DNA from: a virus
Length of the DNA stretch: 55,442 bases
Virus record (IMG/VR): IMGVR_UViG_3300009183_008372
Coordinates: 1-55,442 of that record
Reading direction: 5' to 3' (one strand)
The notes under the pieces were generated by a model. The model saw only the letters and a list, made by a program, of their open reading frames with translations, was not told the origin of the DNA and did no database searches. Shown here piece after piece: positions 32,419-41,294 of the stretch. A program made the position numbers and the translations under genes. Every line of letters begins with the position of its first letter. Positions within the stretch are counted from its first letter, which is position 1.

Positions 32419-32847
32419 ATGAGTTTACTTGTACCTGATGTTGGCGAAATTTTAATGTTGCAGTATCTTGTAAATATGATTTCTACAGATGGAACTGCTG
32501 CTCCAGCTAATGGCGAAAGACTTTTACGATTATTTACGAACAATCTTACACCAGTAGAAGGAACTACTCTTTCAACCGTTACAGAAGCAGTTGGTTCTAC
32601 TGGATATGCACCAGTAACATTGGTTGGATCAAGCTGGACGACCACTCAATCTGTTGGCGTTACCACTGCAGTTTATAGCGAACAAACATTCACATTTACA
32701 ACTGCGGTAACTGTTTATGGTTACTATGTAACGACCATCTATGGATCTCCAGCCTTATTATGGCTCGAAAGATTCTCTGGTGCGCCTTTCATTTTGCCAA
32801 GTGGTGGCGGTCAAATTGCAATTAGTCCAAGAATAAGTTTAGACTAA
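32419..32847 (+). CDS. Small virion protein
   Basis: A 142-residue, Thr/Ser/Gly/Val-rich protein of the phage structural type that opens MSLLVPDVGEILMLQ and continues with LLRLFTNNLTPVEGTT, TEAVGSTGYAPVTL, and a GSSW strand. This pattern (xLLVPxVGE...LxLFxNNxTP...GYxxxTL) recurs in uncharacterised phage virion proteins. A candidate late promoter precedes it and an intrinsic terminator follows, so it is a monocistronic late gene, consistent with high expression. Confidence 0.55.
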   Translation: MSLLVPDVGEILMLQYLVNMISTDGTAAPANGERLLRLFTNNLTPVEGTTLSTVTEAVGSTGYAPVTLVGSSWTTTQSVGVTTAVYSEQTFTFTTAVTVYGYYVTTIYGSPALLWLERFSGAPFILPSGGGQIAISPRISLD

Positions 32848-32865
32848 TAAATATAAAAATTATGT

Positions 32866-32897
32866 AGAGACTAATTGAAAAATTAGTCTCTTTTTTT
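32866..32897 (+). terminator. Intrinsic terminator
   Basis: AGAGACTAATT (32866-32876) pairs perfectly with AATTAGTCTCT (32881-32891) around a GAAA tetraloop, followed by T to 32897. Confidence 0.92.
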
Positions 32898-32907
32898 ATT
32901 TATTGTA

Positions 32908-32915
32908 CATAAATA
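32908..32915 (+). promoter_or_regulatory. Candidate T4-like late promoter octamer
   Basis: CATAAATA, one mismatch from TATAAATA, lies 19 nt before the start at 32934 with GAGAGG between, and directly after the terminator of the preceding gene. Best-placed of the late-promoter candidates here. Confidence 0.45.
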
Positions 32916-32933
32916 AGCCTGAGAGGTAAATAT

Positions 32934-34514
32934 ATGATTAATATTTTATTTGGAAAATGGTTCTTAGAGAACGACACATTCACAATTTCTTTATTCAATA
33001 ATTCAATTAACGAAGCAAAAAAATTGGGAGGCGAAGGGTTTTTAGATGAATTATCCTTAGAGTATTATGAAAAAGAAATTAAATATAGAATCAAACAATT
33101 CGCAGATAGGTTGAAAGATAAAGAAAAAATAAAACAAATTGTTCATTCTAGCATATTAGAAGACTTAGCTAAACAAAAAAAAATTACAATTAATGTACTT
33201 ATAGACGATATACATAAGGCTGCAAATAAATATAACAAAGATGAAGATGAAATAAAATATACTTCTTTTCTGCAAAATTTGCACATTCATAAAATGCATC
33301 CAAGTGGATCAGATGCTTTAGCGACTTCTCTTTTTCAAAAAATAAAATCTAAAACCAAACCAAATTACATTTATCGTAGTCTTAAGACAGTGGATAAAAT
33401 TATTGATAATGATAAATCAGAACTTAAAAATCCTCCAGAAAATCCAAAAATTGGAGATAGGCACCTAGCCCAAGGTTACACATGGAAATTCATGAGTGAC
33501 AGAACATGGATAAAAATTAGAAAAGACACAGACGAGTATGAAGGAACAGAATTGTTAAATATGTTTAATAGAAGCAAATTAGATCGTCCTATGTTGAAAG
33601 CAATTTTGCATTATTATGATAATAATAATACCGATGGCGATGGAAAATATTATTTTAATGAAAAAGATGTCATAAAAGACTTTGAAGGTTCATGTAAATA
33701 TATTGGAAGAAATCAATTGAAAAAAGATATTGGAAAAAATGCAATGGTGAAAGCCGATCCATACAAAGGAGATAAAACCAAAATATTTGAAAGAGCAAAA
33801 ATTAAATTCCCTAATCCAGAAATAGATAGTATCTATAAAGATGAAGAAACTAACACTACTTGGAATTGGATTTATTCAAATAAAACAAAAGGCATGGGAT
33901 GGAAAGAAATTCTAAAACAAAAACCAATTTCACATATTAGCTTACACGGTGAAGACGGAGATGACCTTGAAGTAGAAGGAAAAGAAAAAGAAGAAAATCC
34001 ATTAGATCCAGAGAGTGAATATAGTTCTAAAGAATATGATGCTGAAATTAAAAATCGTAATGATTACAAAGTCACAAAACCATTTGGCATTGAAAATCCT
34101 CAAAAAAAACCAACAATAGATCAAAAAAAACCAATAACAGATATTGTTTCTGGTCTAGAATCATTTAAAAGCTATTTAGAAACCACCACAACATTGGCGA
34201 ATGATATACCAAAATCTAAAACCAGATATGGTTATATTAAAAAAGATAATACCGAAAAAGATAATTTTTCTGTGTACGAATTTTACCGTAAAATTTTTAT
34301 TGAACTTACTGATGATTTTATCTCACAAATCAAAGGTGGAAAAAATTCATCTGATGTACAAAAGACTTTTCCAAAGTGGTTTGCAAATAAAGAAATTTTA
34401 TTGCCTAGCAATGCTAAAAAAATAGCACTCTGGTCGAGATTTACAAAAGAAAAATATAACTATGAGCTTGAATCATATGCATATAAAAATAATTTTAAAA
34501 TAAAAGATAAATAA
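32934..34514 (+). CDS. Unknown 526-residue charged protein upstream of the neck gene
   Basis: A large, Lys/Asp/Glu-rich protein, starting MINILFGKWFLENDTF, a loose match to the capsid-targeting-like N-terminal pattern. The middle has TWKFMSDRTWIKIR and later TTWNWIYSNKTKGMGW, two similar Trp-rich strands suggesting an internal duplication. A disordered acidic/Lys stretch lies at about 340-400. It is two bases upstream of the gp14-like neck gene and probably co-transcribed with it. Function not recognised; virion role likely. Confidence 0.5.
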   Translation: MINILFGKWFLENDTFTISLFNNSINEAKKLGGEGFLDELSLEYYEKEIKYRIKQFADRLKDKEKIKQIVHSSILEDLAKQKKITINVLIDDIHKAANKYNKDEDEIKYTSFLQNLHIHKMHPSGSDALATSLFQKIKSKTKPNYIYRSLKTVDKIIDNDKSELKNPPENPKIGDRHLAQGYTWKFMSDRTWIKIRKDTDEYEGTELLNMFNRSKLDRPMLKAILHYYDNNNTDGDGKYYFNEKDVIKDFEGSCKYIGRNQLKKDIGKNAMVKADPYKGDKTKIFERAKIKFPNPEIDSIYKDEETNTTWNWIYSNKTKGMGWKEILKQKPISHISLHGEDGDDLEVEGKEKEENPLDPESEYSSKEYDAEIKNRNDYKVTKPFGIENPQKKPTIDQKKPITDIVSGLESFKSYLETTTTLANDIPKSKTRYGYIKKDNTEKDNFSVYEFYRKIFIELTDDFISQIKGGKNSSDVQKTFPKWFANKEILLPSNAKKIALWSRFTKEKYNYELESYAYKNNFKIKDK

Positions 34515-34516
34515 AA

Positions 34517-35059
34517 ATGGCATTAAAAAATACAGATGGAACTTGTTATAAGCCTTTGGGAAGTGTGCAACAGTACAATCCCGATGCACCAGAACATGAT
34601 CTTTTCAATCAATGGGATCAAGAATCTATCAAGCGTGGTGGATCTCCTTTGTATTACTATGAAGTTTTTATTCAACAACAAACTATAGATCCACTTTATT
34701 TGGAAGATCGTGGTAAAATATTTTCAAACAACCCAATTCAATTGTGGTGTAGTTACGAACCAATACCATCTCAAAATGCATTAAGTCAATTTGGTATAGA
34801 TTCACCAGACGAAATGGTATTTGAAGTAAATTACAAGGCTGTTCTTCAATCTATAGGACATCCTCCAAAGATTGGATCAAGAATTTTTAGTCCTCACTTA
34901 AGAGAAAATTGGGTAATTATCCAACGAAACTTAGGTGAGTTCAAATTGTGGGGAGCATTAAGAATGGAACTCATTTGTCAGAGATTCCAAGAATCTGTTA
35001 CGACTGGCGAAGGCGAAGTTACACAGAAACAACCAGACCTTAAAATTAAAATTGTATAG
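34517..35059 (+). CDS. T4 gp14-like neck protein
   Basis: A 180-residue relative of T4 gp14 (256 aa), the neck protein that completes the head below gp13. Evidence: the order YYYEVFI (T4 CYYVPRE), DPLYLEDRGKIF, FGIDSPDEMVFEVNY (T4 KFGMQVQDEVTLSIN) and PPKIGSRIFSPHLRENW (T4 EPKEGDLIYFPMDNSLF). It is shorter than T4 gp14 at the C-terminus. It starts two bases after the previous stop, followed at once by a small disordered protein and later by the gp15-like gene. Confidence 0.7.
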   Translation: MALKNTDGTCYKPLGSVQQYNPDAPEHDLFNQWDQESIKRGGSPLYYYEVFIQQQTIDPLYLEDRGKIFSNNPIQLWCSYEPIPSQNALSQFGIDSPDEMVFEVNYKAVLQSIGHPPKIGSRIFSPHLRENWVIIQRNLGEFKLWGALRMELICQRFQESVTTGEGEVTQKQPDLKIKIV

Positions 35060-35067
35060 GAGATTTC

Positions 35068-35523
35068 ATGGGTGTATTTTTTGAATTCTTAGAAAAAATT
35101 CGTATTGAAAAAATGTTATTAGAACAAGATGCGCCACAAGGTGGCAATCCTCAAGATCAAGGAAATATGACAGCACCAGACGCTCCTCCAGAACAACAAG
35201 ATTCAAGTTCTGGTCAAGGCGAAGATAGTGGTCTATCTCCAACTGCTCATGACGATAATTTTTCAAAATTAATTGATATTATGAAACAAGCTTTGCCAGA
35301 TTTGAAACCAGAAAATAGAAAAATTATTGATGCATTTTTAAAAACAAATAATTTATCTGGCGGAGATGAACCTAAAAAAGATTCCCAAGACCAAGGTCAG
35401 GGTCAGGGGCAAGACCAAGGTCAGGGGCAAGGGCAAGGACAAGGACAAGCACCGCCAACAGGAATGGGCGATCAATCAGGAATGCCAGCACAACCTAATC
35501 AGATGGCTGCTCCACAAATGTAG
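35068..35523 (+). CDS. Disordered Gln/Gly-rich protein with capsid-targeting-like start
   Basis: A 151-residue protein starting MGVFFEFLEKIRIEKMLLEQ; L-L-E at residues 17-19 fits a prohead protease site. The rest is mostly disordered: Pro/Gln/Ser-rich (20-60), a short helical domain (FSKLIDIMKQALPDLKPENR, about 69-88) and a Q-G/D-Q-G tandem repeat (about 108-127). GGAGATTTC precedes the start. Candidate for a packaged head-interior protein. A terminator follows. Confidence 0.5.
   Translation: MGVFFEFLEKIRIEKMLLEQDAPQGGNPQDQGNMTAPDAPPEQQDSSSGQGEDSGLSPTAHDDNFSKLIDIMKQALPDLKPENRKIIDAFLKTNNLSGGDEPKKDSQDQGQGQGQDQGQGQGQGQGQAPPTGMGDQSGMPAQPNQMAAPQM
35388..35450 (+). repeat. Short Gln-Gly tandem repeat in coding sequence
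   Basis: Repeats of CAAGGT/CAGGGG/CAAGGA-type hexamers encoding QGQG and QDQG in the 35068..35523 product. Likely prone to length change. Confidence 0.8.
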
Positions 35524-35611
35524 TGAAGTTTTGTTTTTCATATAGATTAGGCTTATGTACATTTGTTATAAGCGACAAAGGTATTTTTGGCTGTATCAGT
35601 CTTTCGCTTTG

Positions 35612-35647
35612 AAAGATCAAGGGTTTATAACTCTTGGTCTTTTTTTT
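35612..35647 (+). terminator. Intrinsic terminator
   Basis: AAAGATCAAGGGTT (35612-35625) pairs with AACTCTTGGTCTTT (35629-35642), using two G-T wobbles and a 3-nt loop, followed by a T-run to 35647. It ends the 35068..35523 transcript and overlaps the stop of the convergent minus-strand gene. Confidence 0.8.
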
Positions 35648-36485
35648 CAGTTTGAATGGTGGGATTTTCATTTTTTCCTTTTACTAATTTTCTAGCTATA
35701 CGACCCCTTGGTTTTGCTTTTATTTCTTCTAAATATTTTTGAACATGAGGACATCCATGTTTCGCAGCAACAGATGCAAGTTTTTTATATTTATCGTCAA
35801 ACTGATGACCGCCTTCAGATGTCCATGTTAAGCCAGCAATGCTTCTTGCGTTATCTGCAATTATTCCGTCTTGCGATCCTCTTTTAAAAATTTCTTGCTC
35901 TGTCATAGGCTCTACTTCATAAGAGACTTTTTTTGGCAAAATTAAAATTTGTGCATATGGCTCGTCTTTTCTAAATATATATTTTTGTCCTTCGACTGGA
36001 TTTTTAAAAACAACAAAAAATATTTTTGACCACCAACTAGTTTGCAAATGCCCCGGAACTACACATGGAACAGTATTTGTTGTGTCGGTATAAAATCTTG
36101 GATGAGACTCCATTCTTAGTACATATCCATCTGGAACTTGTATGTCTAAGCATGATGTCATTCCAAAATGACCATCAGCAAAACAAGCAAATGGAGGGAG
36201 ATTAACTCCTTGTGATTTTGTGATTTCATTTTCTGCTGCAAAATCACCTTCAAAATGCATCTTGCCGTCACGCATTGTGGCGTGAAATTCAGTTTTAAAT
36301 GGGAATGTTAATTCCATTCCATAAGTTGATCCATCGATAAATGGCTGGCAATGCCATGGTTGTGCTTTACTTCCATTTCTGTGTGTGTGATCACAGCCAC
36401 TCCAGCCGGGAATTTGAAGTTTTATAGATTTTGGCGGTTTTCCCAAGTGCCATGTTCGACACTTAACTCTAATAGTTTCAGACAT
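35625..36485 (-). CDS. Unknown protein, DUF6065-like
   Basis: About 286 residues from the ATG at 36485; an in-frame GTG four codons upstream is an alternative. It has a rigid, Trp/Pro/His-rich N-terminal half (PGWSG, QPWHCQPF) followed by YGMELTFPFKTEFHA and a repeat of short beta strands, ending with a Lys-rich tail. The pattern resembles the DUF6065 family of uncharacterised proteins, from memory only. It lies between the neck and tail genes on the opposite strand. Function unknown; it may be an accessory enzyme or virion protein. Confidence 0.5.
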   Translation of the reverse strand: MSETIRVKCRTWHLGKPPKSIKLQIPGWSGCDHTHRNGSKAQPWHCQPFIDGSTYGMELTFPFKTEFHATMRDGKMHFEGDFAAENEITKSQGVNLPPFACFADGHFGMTSCLDIQVPDGYVLRMESHPRFYTDTTNTVPCVVPGHLQTSWWSKIFFVVFKNPVEGQKYIFRKDEPYAQILILPKKVSYEVEPMTEQEIFKRGSQDGIIADNARSIAGLTWTSEGGHQFDDKYKKLASVAAKHGCPHVQKYLEEIKAKPRGRIARKLVKGKNENPTIQTEKKDQEL

Positions 36486-36525
36486 TTTTGGTGTCACACT
36501 CCATAACTAGGTATAAAGGAAAAAA

Positions 36526-37518
36526 ATGAACGATATTAATCATCCATCAAAAGGTCTTAATGAATGCAATGATAAAAGCCCTTTGAATTATAATGAAAAT
36601 CTTGATTCATTTCCATCAAATTGCAAACCCGGAGAAAATAATTCCAATTTTCGCCAAGTCAATGACGAATCATTGAATTGGCTTAAAGATACGACAAATA
36701 AAAAAGTTGGTTTAGGTGCTGCTGCAAATTGTGATCCTATGCAGACTGGATATATTTTAAATGATCCCAATAAAACTAGTCGTGACACCATTTATCGTTA
36801 CTCGAAGGCGAAGCGTGGTTGCGATGATGCAATGAGAGATCTTTTTACAGATATTATTGTTATTGATGAAAATGCAAAAGCTCATCCCATTCCCATTATT
36901 TGGGGTACACAAGAAAAAGCAGTTGCAGCAATTCTTTTGGACAATGTAAGAAAAGATGAAACATTGGTTGTTGATAGAATTAAATTGCCAATGTTAGCAA
37001 TTCATGATTCAGACATTCAGTTCAATACAAGTAGATATACATATCACAAGGCTTTAGATTATAGAAGATATCTAAGAGAAGATAATAAGCCGGGATTTAC
37101 AATTGATGAAAAATATAGTAGAGACACAGTACTTGGATTTGCTCGTGGAATACCAGTAGATATTACATATACTCTTTATGCTTGGACATTATATGTCGAA
37201 GATATGAATCAAATTTTAGAACAAATTTTGTTAAAATTTAGTCAGACAGCATATATAAGCGTAACTGGCGTTCCGTATGAGATAATAGTAAAACTTGATT
37301 CAATTGCTAATAATTTGGATTATGAACCCGGAGATCAAGCAATCAGAGTTATAAAGTATCAGTTTAATATGACAACTGAAACATATATACCTCAACCGAT
37401 CACCAGACAAAAAGCCGTACTAAAAACAAAAATTGATTTTGTTGATGGCTTAGAAGAAAACGAAATTCAGCAGGTTATGGCGAGATTGGAAGAAAGTGTA
37501 AAGGAACTTAAATGTTAG
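36526..37518 (+). CDS. T4 gp15-like tail terminator/sheath stabiliser
   Basis: A 330-residue relative of T4 gp15 (272 aa), the protein that caps the tail tube and sheath at the head-proximal end. Matching segments: IPIIWGTQEKAVAA (T4 VPITYASKEHFMM), VDRIKLPMLAIHDSDIQFN (T4 VETILPRINLHLVDFSYN), TLYAWTLYVEDMNQILEQIL (T4 YELSIFTRYEDDMFQIVEQIL) and QFNMTTETYIPQPI near the end. It has an extra disordered N-terminus of about 60 residues. CATAACTA (36502) precedes it. Overlaps the next gene by 7 bp. Confidence 0.75.
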   Translation: MNDINHPSKGLNECNDKSPLNYNENLDSFPSNCKPGENNSNFRQVNDESLNWLKDTTNKKVGLGAAANCDPMQTGYILNDPNKTSRDTIYRYSKAKRGCDDAMRDLFTDIIVIDENAKAHPIPIIWGTQEKAVAAILLDNVRKDETLVVDRIKLPMLAIHDSDIQFNTSRYTYHKALDYRRYLREDNKPGFTIDEKYSRDTVLGFARGIPVDITYTLYAWTLYVEDMNQILEQILLKFSQTAYISVTGVPYEIIVKLDSIANNLDYEPGDQAIRVIKYQFNMTTETYIPQPITRQKAVLKTKIDFVDGLEENEIQQVMARLEESVKELKC

Positions 37519-37739
37519 AAATTAAGAACAAGCATAGATTTCCAGTTCAATTAATCATAAGGTCAAGGAAGGCTCCTCGTGCTTTCACAACTTTGAATAT
37601 TCCGGGAATAGGTTGTGGAAAAAATATTTTTTATTTAGAAGATGAACGAGCAACTGAATATATAGACAGAGCAGTAACTGACGGATTTATCTCTGTCAAG
37701 CATGTACCGAACAATATTTTGTTAAAAAAGGGAGAATAG
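37512..37739 (+). CDS. Small protein between the gp15-like gene and the sheath
   Basis: A 75-residue basic protein starting inside the last codons of the gp15-like gene and ending three bases before the tail sheath. It reads as beta-strand segments (FPVQLIIRSRK, FTTLNIPGIGCGKNIFYL) and a helix. The tight overlaps on both sides show it belongs to the tail operon, and its position suggests a role in sheath or tail completion. Not recognised; small genes at this place exist in other phages. Confidence 0.55.
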   Translation: MLEIKNKHRFPVQLIIRSRKAPRAFTTLNIPGIGCGKNIFYLEDERATEYIDRAVTDGFISVKHVPNNILLKKGE

Positions 37740-37742
37740 ACT

Positions 37743-40100
37743 ATGGCGATACTTAGAGGTTTTCCACCATCAAACACAATCAGTCCAAGTGTTCGCATTG
37801 CCGAAAAGGACTTGAGTTTTGTCGCACCAGAGCAATCTTTGCACAGGGCGGCTTTAATTGGATTTGCAAGCAAAGGTCCAATTAATATTCCTACTATCAT
37901 TGCAAGCCAAAGACAGCTTCGTAGAACCTTTGGTAATCCTCATCCAGAAAATGGAGATCCATATCTCATCTACGCTGCAGAAAGTTATTTGCTTATTGCA
38001 AATGAATTGTATGTTGTTCGTGTTGCAGATACCGATCCAGTTAGCGATGAGTCTGCGACTATGGCAGAAGTAGAAGTTCCTTCTGCTGGTACAATTATTG
38101 AAGTTGTTACTGATGTCGATGCACCATATTGCTCTAGCGATATCCCATTGTTTTTCCGCTGGAGGCTTAATGGCGTTCTAAGTGAAAAGACTTTGATTGT
38201 TGATCCTGAAAACACAGGATATGATACAGATGAACTTGTAAACTTATTGAATGGTCAACTTGATTTTCAAAATGATGGAATTCAATTCTTCAAGGGACCA
38301 TCACCCGATGATAGACTTGGCGTAAGAACTCTTTGGGCTTATGGTCCTTCTGCAGAACTTGAATTTGTTGCTGTAAAAGACTCCATTTGTGGTTCCGAAG
38401 GCTCTACTGGTTTTGGATCAGACATGGAAGTTGCTGTAATATTAGGCACTGCAACTCATTACCCTGATGTTACTTACACAACAGCAGGATTTTATAATTT
38501 TGATGATTTGACTGGTATTACTCTTAATATCGTTGTTGATGGAACAGACAGTGTTCTTATTGATAATGTAGTTCAAGTTATTGATCTTTCTACTTTTGAC
38601 GGCATGGGCGATGTAGGCATTGATGACATCGTTGACGAAATCAATAGTCAAGTAGAATCCGGAAGTCTTCCCGGTGGCTGGATAGCTTCTGTATCTGGAT
38701 CATCTTTGAAGTTTGAAACACTTCATAGTGGTCGTGATGCTAGATTGCGTATTAAACCAGATAGCACTGGAGAACTTATATTCGGATTGCCGACATCAAC
38801 TGCAATCGGTAGAAGTGATCCAACCGTTGTTGGCGATATGTCAGATTGGACATATGGCAGAATAGCTGGTGCCTCTAATACTACTGGCGATATTTCTTTC
38901 ATGGTTACTGCAGATTCAGTTGGTATTGAAGGAAACTTCACTCAAGTTGTTGTCAAAAACAACACTCGTGATAGTAATTGGATTCTAGAAGTTTACAACA
39001 ATGGAAATCAAGTAGAATCTTGGGGTCAACTCACAAAAGATTCCGCAAGCACATTCTATATTGGAAGCTACTTATCTTTAGTATCTGATTATGTTCGTGC
39101 GACAGATAATACAGATGTTCTTGCCGGACCTGCAGATGGTACATATACATTGTCTGGTGGTTCTGATGGTATTCCTTCAGATCCAGACATGCAAGATTCT
39201 TTATTGATCGGTAGTTCGGTTGGATACAGTGGTATTTATGCTGTATCTGAATCTGAACAATATGACATCGATTTAATTGCAGTTCCCGGACATAGTAGCA
39301 CAACTGTAGTAACAGAATTGCTTTACATGTGTCAAAATTTCCGTATGGATTGCATGGCAATTATTGATGCTCCATTCGGCTTGACTGTAAATGAAATCAT
39401 TGCATGGCAAAATGGAACTCATCCTTTAAACACCACTAGATTCGATAGTGACTTTGGTGCGCTTTACTGGCCATGGGTTCGTATTCGTGACAACTTCAAC
39501 AGAGTAGACATTTGGGCGCCACCTAGCGGATCTATCATGGCAGTTTATGCACAGAGTGATCGCTTGGCTCGTCCTTGGTTTGCTCCCGCAGGTATCACCC
39601 GTGGTGTTGTTCCCGGTATTAATGATGTTTATTCTCGCCCTTCACAAGAAGAAAGAGACTTGATGTATGGCTATAGGAACTGCATTAATCCTATCGTACA
39701 GTTTGTAGATACTGAAGGTTTCGTGGTTTGGGGTCAGAAAACTATGCAGAGAAGACCTACTGCTCTTGATCGTGTAAATGTAAGACGCTTAATGTTTTAT
39801 ATTGAAAAACAAATCAAGATGAAATCACGAATTCTATTGTTTGAACCACATGATGCACAATTTAGAGCAGAGTTCGTAAGAATTGCAACTTTAGTTCTTC
39901 AAGAAGTTCAGACTGACCGAGGTATTACAGCCTTTAAAATTAAGGCTGATGCCGAACTCAATACTTCCGATGTGATCGATAGGAATGAGTTTAGAGCAAG
40001 AATTGGTGTACAGCCAACAAGAGCAGTTGAATTCATGTTCCTTGAGTTCAGTATTCATCGAACCGGCAGTGACTTTACCGAAAGCACAGATGCATTCTAA
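37743..40100 (+). CDS. Contractile tail sheath protein (gp18-like)
   Basis: A 785-residue tail sheath protein, longer than T4 gp18 (659 aa). The N-terminus (SVRIAEKDLSFVAP, then AALIGFASKGPIN, LRRTFGNP) and the C-terminal domain (PAGITRGVVPGINDVYSRPSQ, NPIVQFVDTEGFVVWGQKT, VNVRRLMFYIEKQIK) are diagnostic of sheath proteins. The long middle insertion (about residues 250-480) is Ser/Thr/Gly-rich and probably forms surface domains. GGGAG precedes the start. Followed by two tail-tube genes; polymerises around the tube and contracts on infection. Confidence 0.92.
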   Translation: MAILRGFPPSNTISPSVRIAEKDLSFVAPEQSLHRAALIGFASKGPINIPTIIASQRQLRRTFGNPHPENGDPYLIYAAESYLLIANELYVVRVADTDPVSDESATMAEVEVPSAGTIIEVVTDVDAPYCSSDIPLFFRWRLNGVLSEKTLIVDPENTGYDTDELVNLLNGQLDFQNDGIQFFKGPSPDDRLGVRTLWAYGPSAELEFVAVKDSICGSEGSTGFGSDMEVAVILGTATHYPDVTYTTAGFYNFDDLTGITLNIVVDGTDSVLIDNVVQVIDLSTFDGMGDVGIDDIVDEINSQVESGSLPGGWIASVSGSSLKFETLHSGRDARLRIKPDSTGELIFGLPTSTAIGRSDPTVVGDMSDWTYGRIAGASNTTGDISFMVTADSVGIEGNFTQVVVKNNTRDSNWILEVYNNGNQVESWGQLTKDSASTFYIGSYLSLVSDYVRATDNTDVLAGPADGTYTLSGGSDGIPSDPDMQDSLLIGSSVGYSGIYAVSESEQYDIDLIAVPGHSSTTVVTELLYMCQNFRMDCMAIIDAPFGLTVNEIIAWQNGTHPLNTTRFDSDFGALYWPWVRIRDNFNRVDIWAPPSGSIMAVYAQSDRLARPWFAPAGITRGVVPGINDVYSRPSQEERDLMYGYRNCINPIVQFVDTEGFVVWGQKTMQRRPTALDRVNVRRLMFYIEKQIKMKSRILLFEPHDAQFRAEFVRIATLVLQEVQTDRGITAFKIKADAELNTSDVIDRNEFRARIGVQPTRAVEFMFLEFSIHRTGSDFTESTDAF

Positions 40101-40122
40101 TTTTTGAAAGGGGAATTAAAAA

Positions 40123-40704
40123 ATGGCACAGTTAATGCACTTAAATGAGTTGGCTACAAACACCAACTTGGTATTCAAAAGAAAATATAGATGGACATTC
40201 GAAGTTAAATGGAACGGCAAAAAGATCGGCAAAAACTTTGTAAAGTTAGCTAGTCGTCCTAATTTAACAGTCGAAGAAACTGAAATCAACTACTTGCATG
40301 GAAAAATGTATATTCCGGGCAAAGCAAGTTGGGAAACCATCACTGTAACCTATTATGATGTTGCTCGCTCAGTAGGCAATGGCATGACAGATCTTTATAG
40401 CTGGTTGGCTTCGATCTATAATTTTCAAGATCAAGGCGAAAAAATGATGCAGCAAACTACCATCCAAGGCGATGGAAATAATGGTGGTTGGGCTGGCACA
40501 GGTAATTTAACTATGTATGATGGTTGCGGAACAGAACTCGAACGATGGGAACTTCGAGGCGTTTGGCCATCAGCCGTAAACTTTGGTGATCTTGACTATA
40601 GTTCTTCTGAAGAAGCGACTATCGAGTTGACCCTTAGATATTACCAAGCTATATATAACAATCTTTGCGGATCAAACCCCAAACCAGAATGCTTGGGTTG
40701 TTAA
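40123..40704 (+). CDS. Tail tube protein (gp19-like), copy 1
   Basis: A 193-residue tail-tube family protein, similar in size to T4 gp19 (163 aa). It has FKRKYRWTF near the N-terminus, IPGKASWETITVTYYDV, LTMYDGCGTELERWEL and PSAVNFGDLDYSSSE, all shared with the neighbouring paralogue, and a cysteine-containing C-terminal tail (ECLGC). AAGGGGA precedes the start, 22 bp after the sheath stop. It is followed by a terminator. It probably forms the main tail tube, or the tube initiator/terminator ring. Confidence 0.85.
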   Translation: MAQLMHLNELATNTNLVFKRKYRWTFEVKWNGKKIGKNFVKLASRPNLTVEETEINYLHGKMYIPGKASWETITVTYYDVARSVGNGMTDLYSWLASIYNFQDQGEKMMQQTTIQGDGNNGGWAGTGNLTMYDGCGTELERWELRGVWPSAVNFGDLDYSSSEEATIELTLRYYQAIYNNLCGSNPKPECLGC

Positions 40705-40729
40705 TAGTAATAATCTTTTCAAAAATCGT

Positions 40730-40767
40730 AAAGCTCCGAATCTTATAAAGATACGGGGCTTTATTTT
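40730..40767 (+). terminator. Intrinsic terminator
   Basis: AAAGCTCCG (40730-40738) pairs with CGGGGCTTT (40754-40762; one wobble); the loop contains an inner ATCTT/AAGAT stem, and a T-rich run follows. It separates the two tail-tube genes. Confidence 0.85.
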
Positions 40768-40781
40768 CATAAGGGACAATA

Positions 40782-41294
40782 ATGGCACAAAGAATGAGTT
40801 TTGATTTTGGATTAGAAAAAACAACCGCTTGTTTTAAACGAAAGTATAGATGGCTTTTAAAGATTGATGGTGTTTCGGCAGAAGGAATTGATGCTTTGCC
40901 TCCAACGAAATCTGGTCGTCCAAGTTTAACATTTAAAAGTATGGAAGCACAACATTTTCATGAAACCATTTATTTTCCCGGCAAACCAGATTGGAAACCT
41001 ATAAATTTAACTTTATTTGATTTGAAAAAAAATAAACATCCAGTAATAGAATGGATCAATAAATATTATGAAGTAAATTCTTCTGGTGTTACACTTAAAA
41101 CTGCGACCAATGGATTTAAAAAACAAGGTAAGTTAGAACTATATGATGGCTGTGGCGAAATAATAGAAAAGTGGATATTTGAAAACATGTATCCAGAAAC
41201 AATAGAATTCGGTGAATTAGATCACAGCGATTCAAATATCATTTATGTAGATCTTAGCTTAAGATACGATAGAGCGTATTATGAGCCAGTTTAA
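40782..41294 (+). CDS. Tail tube protein (gp19-like), copy 2
   Basis: A 170-residue paralogue of 40123..40704: it shares FKRKYRW, the FPGKPDWKPINLTLFD segment, LELYDGCGEIIEKW and PETIEFGELDHSDSN. Lacking the extra C-terminal tail, it is nearer to T4 gp19 in size. It is separately expressed (own terminator upstream, AAGGGAC site). One of the pair may be the tube and the other a specialised ring at an end of the tube; which is which cannot be read from sequence. It converges with the next minus-strand gene. Confidence 0.8.
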   Translation: MAQRMSFDFGLEKTTACFKRKYRWLLKIDGVSAEGIDALPPTKSGRPSLTFKSMEAQHFHETIYFPGKPDWKPINLTLFDLKKNKHPVIEWINKYYEVNSSGVTLKTATNGFKKQGKLELYDGCGEIIEKWIFENMYPETIEFGELDHSDSNIIYVDLSLRYDRAYYEPV

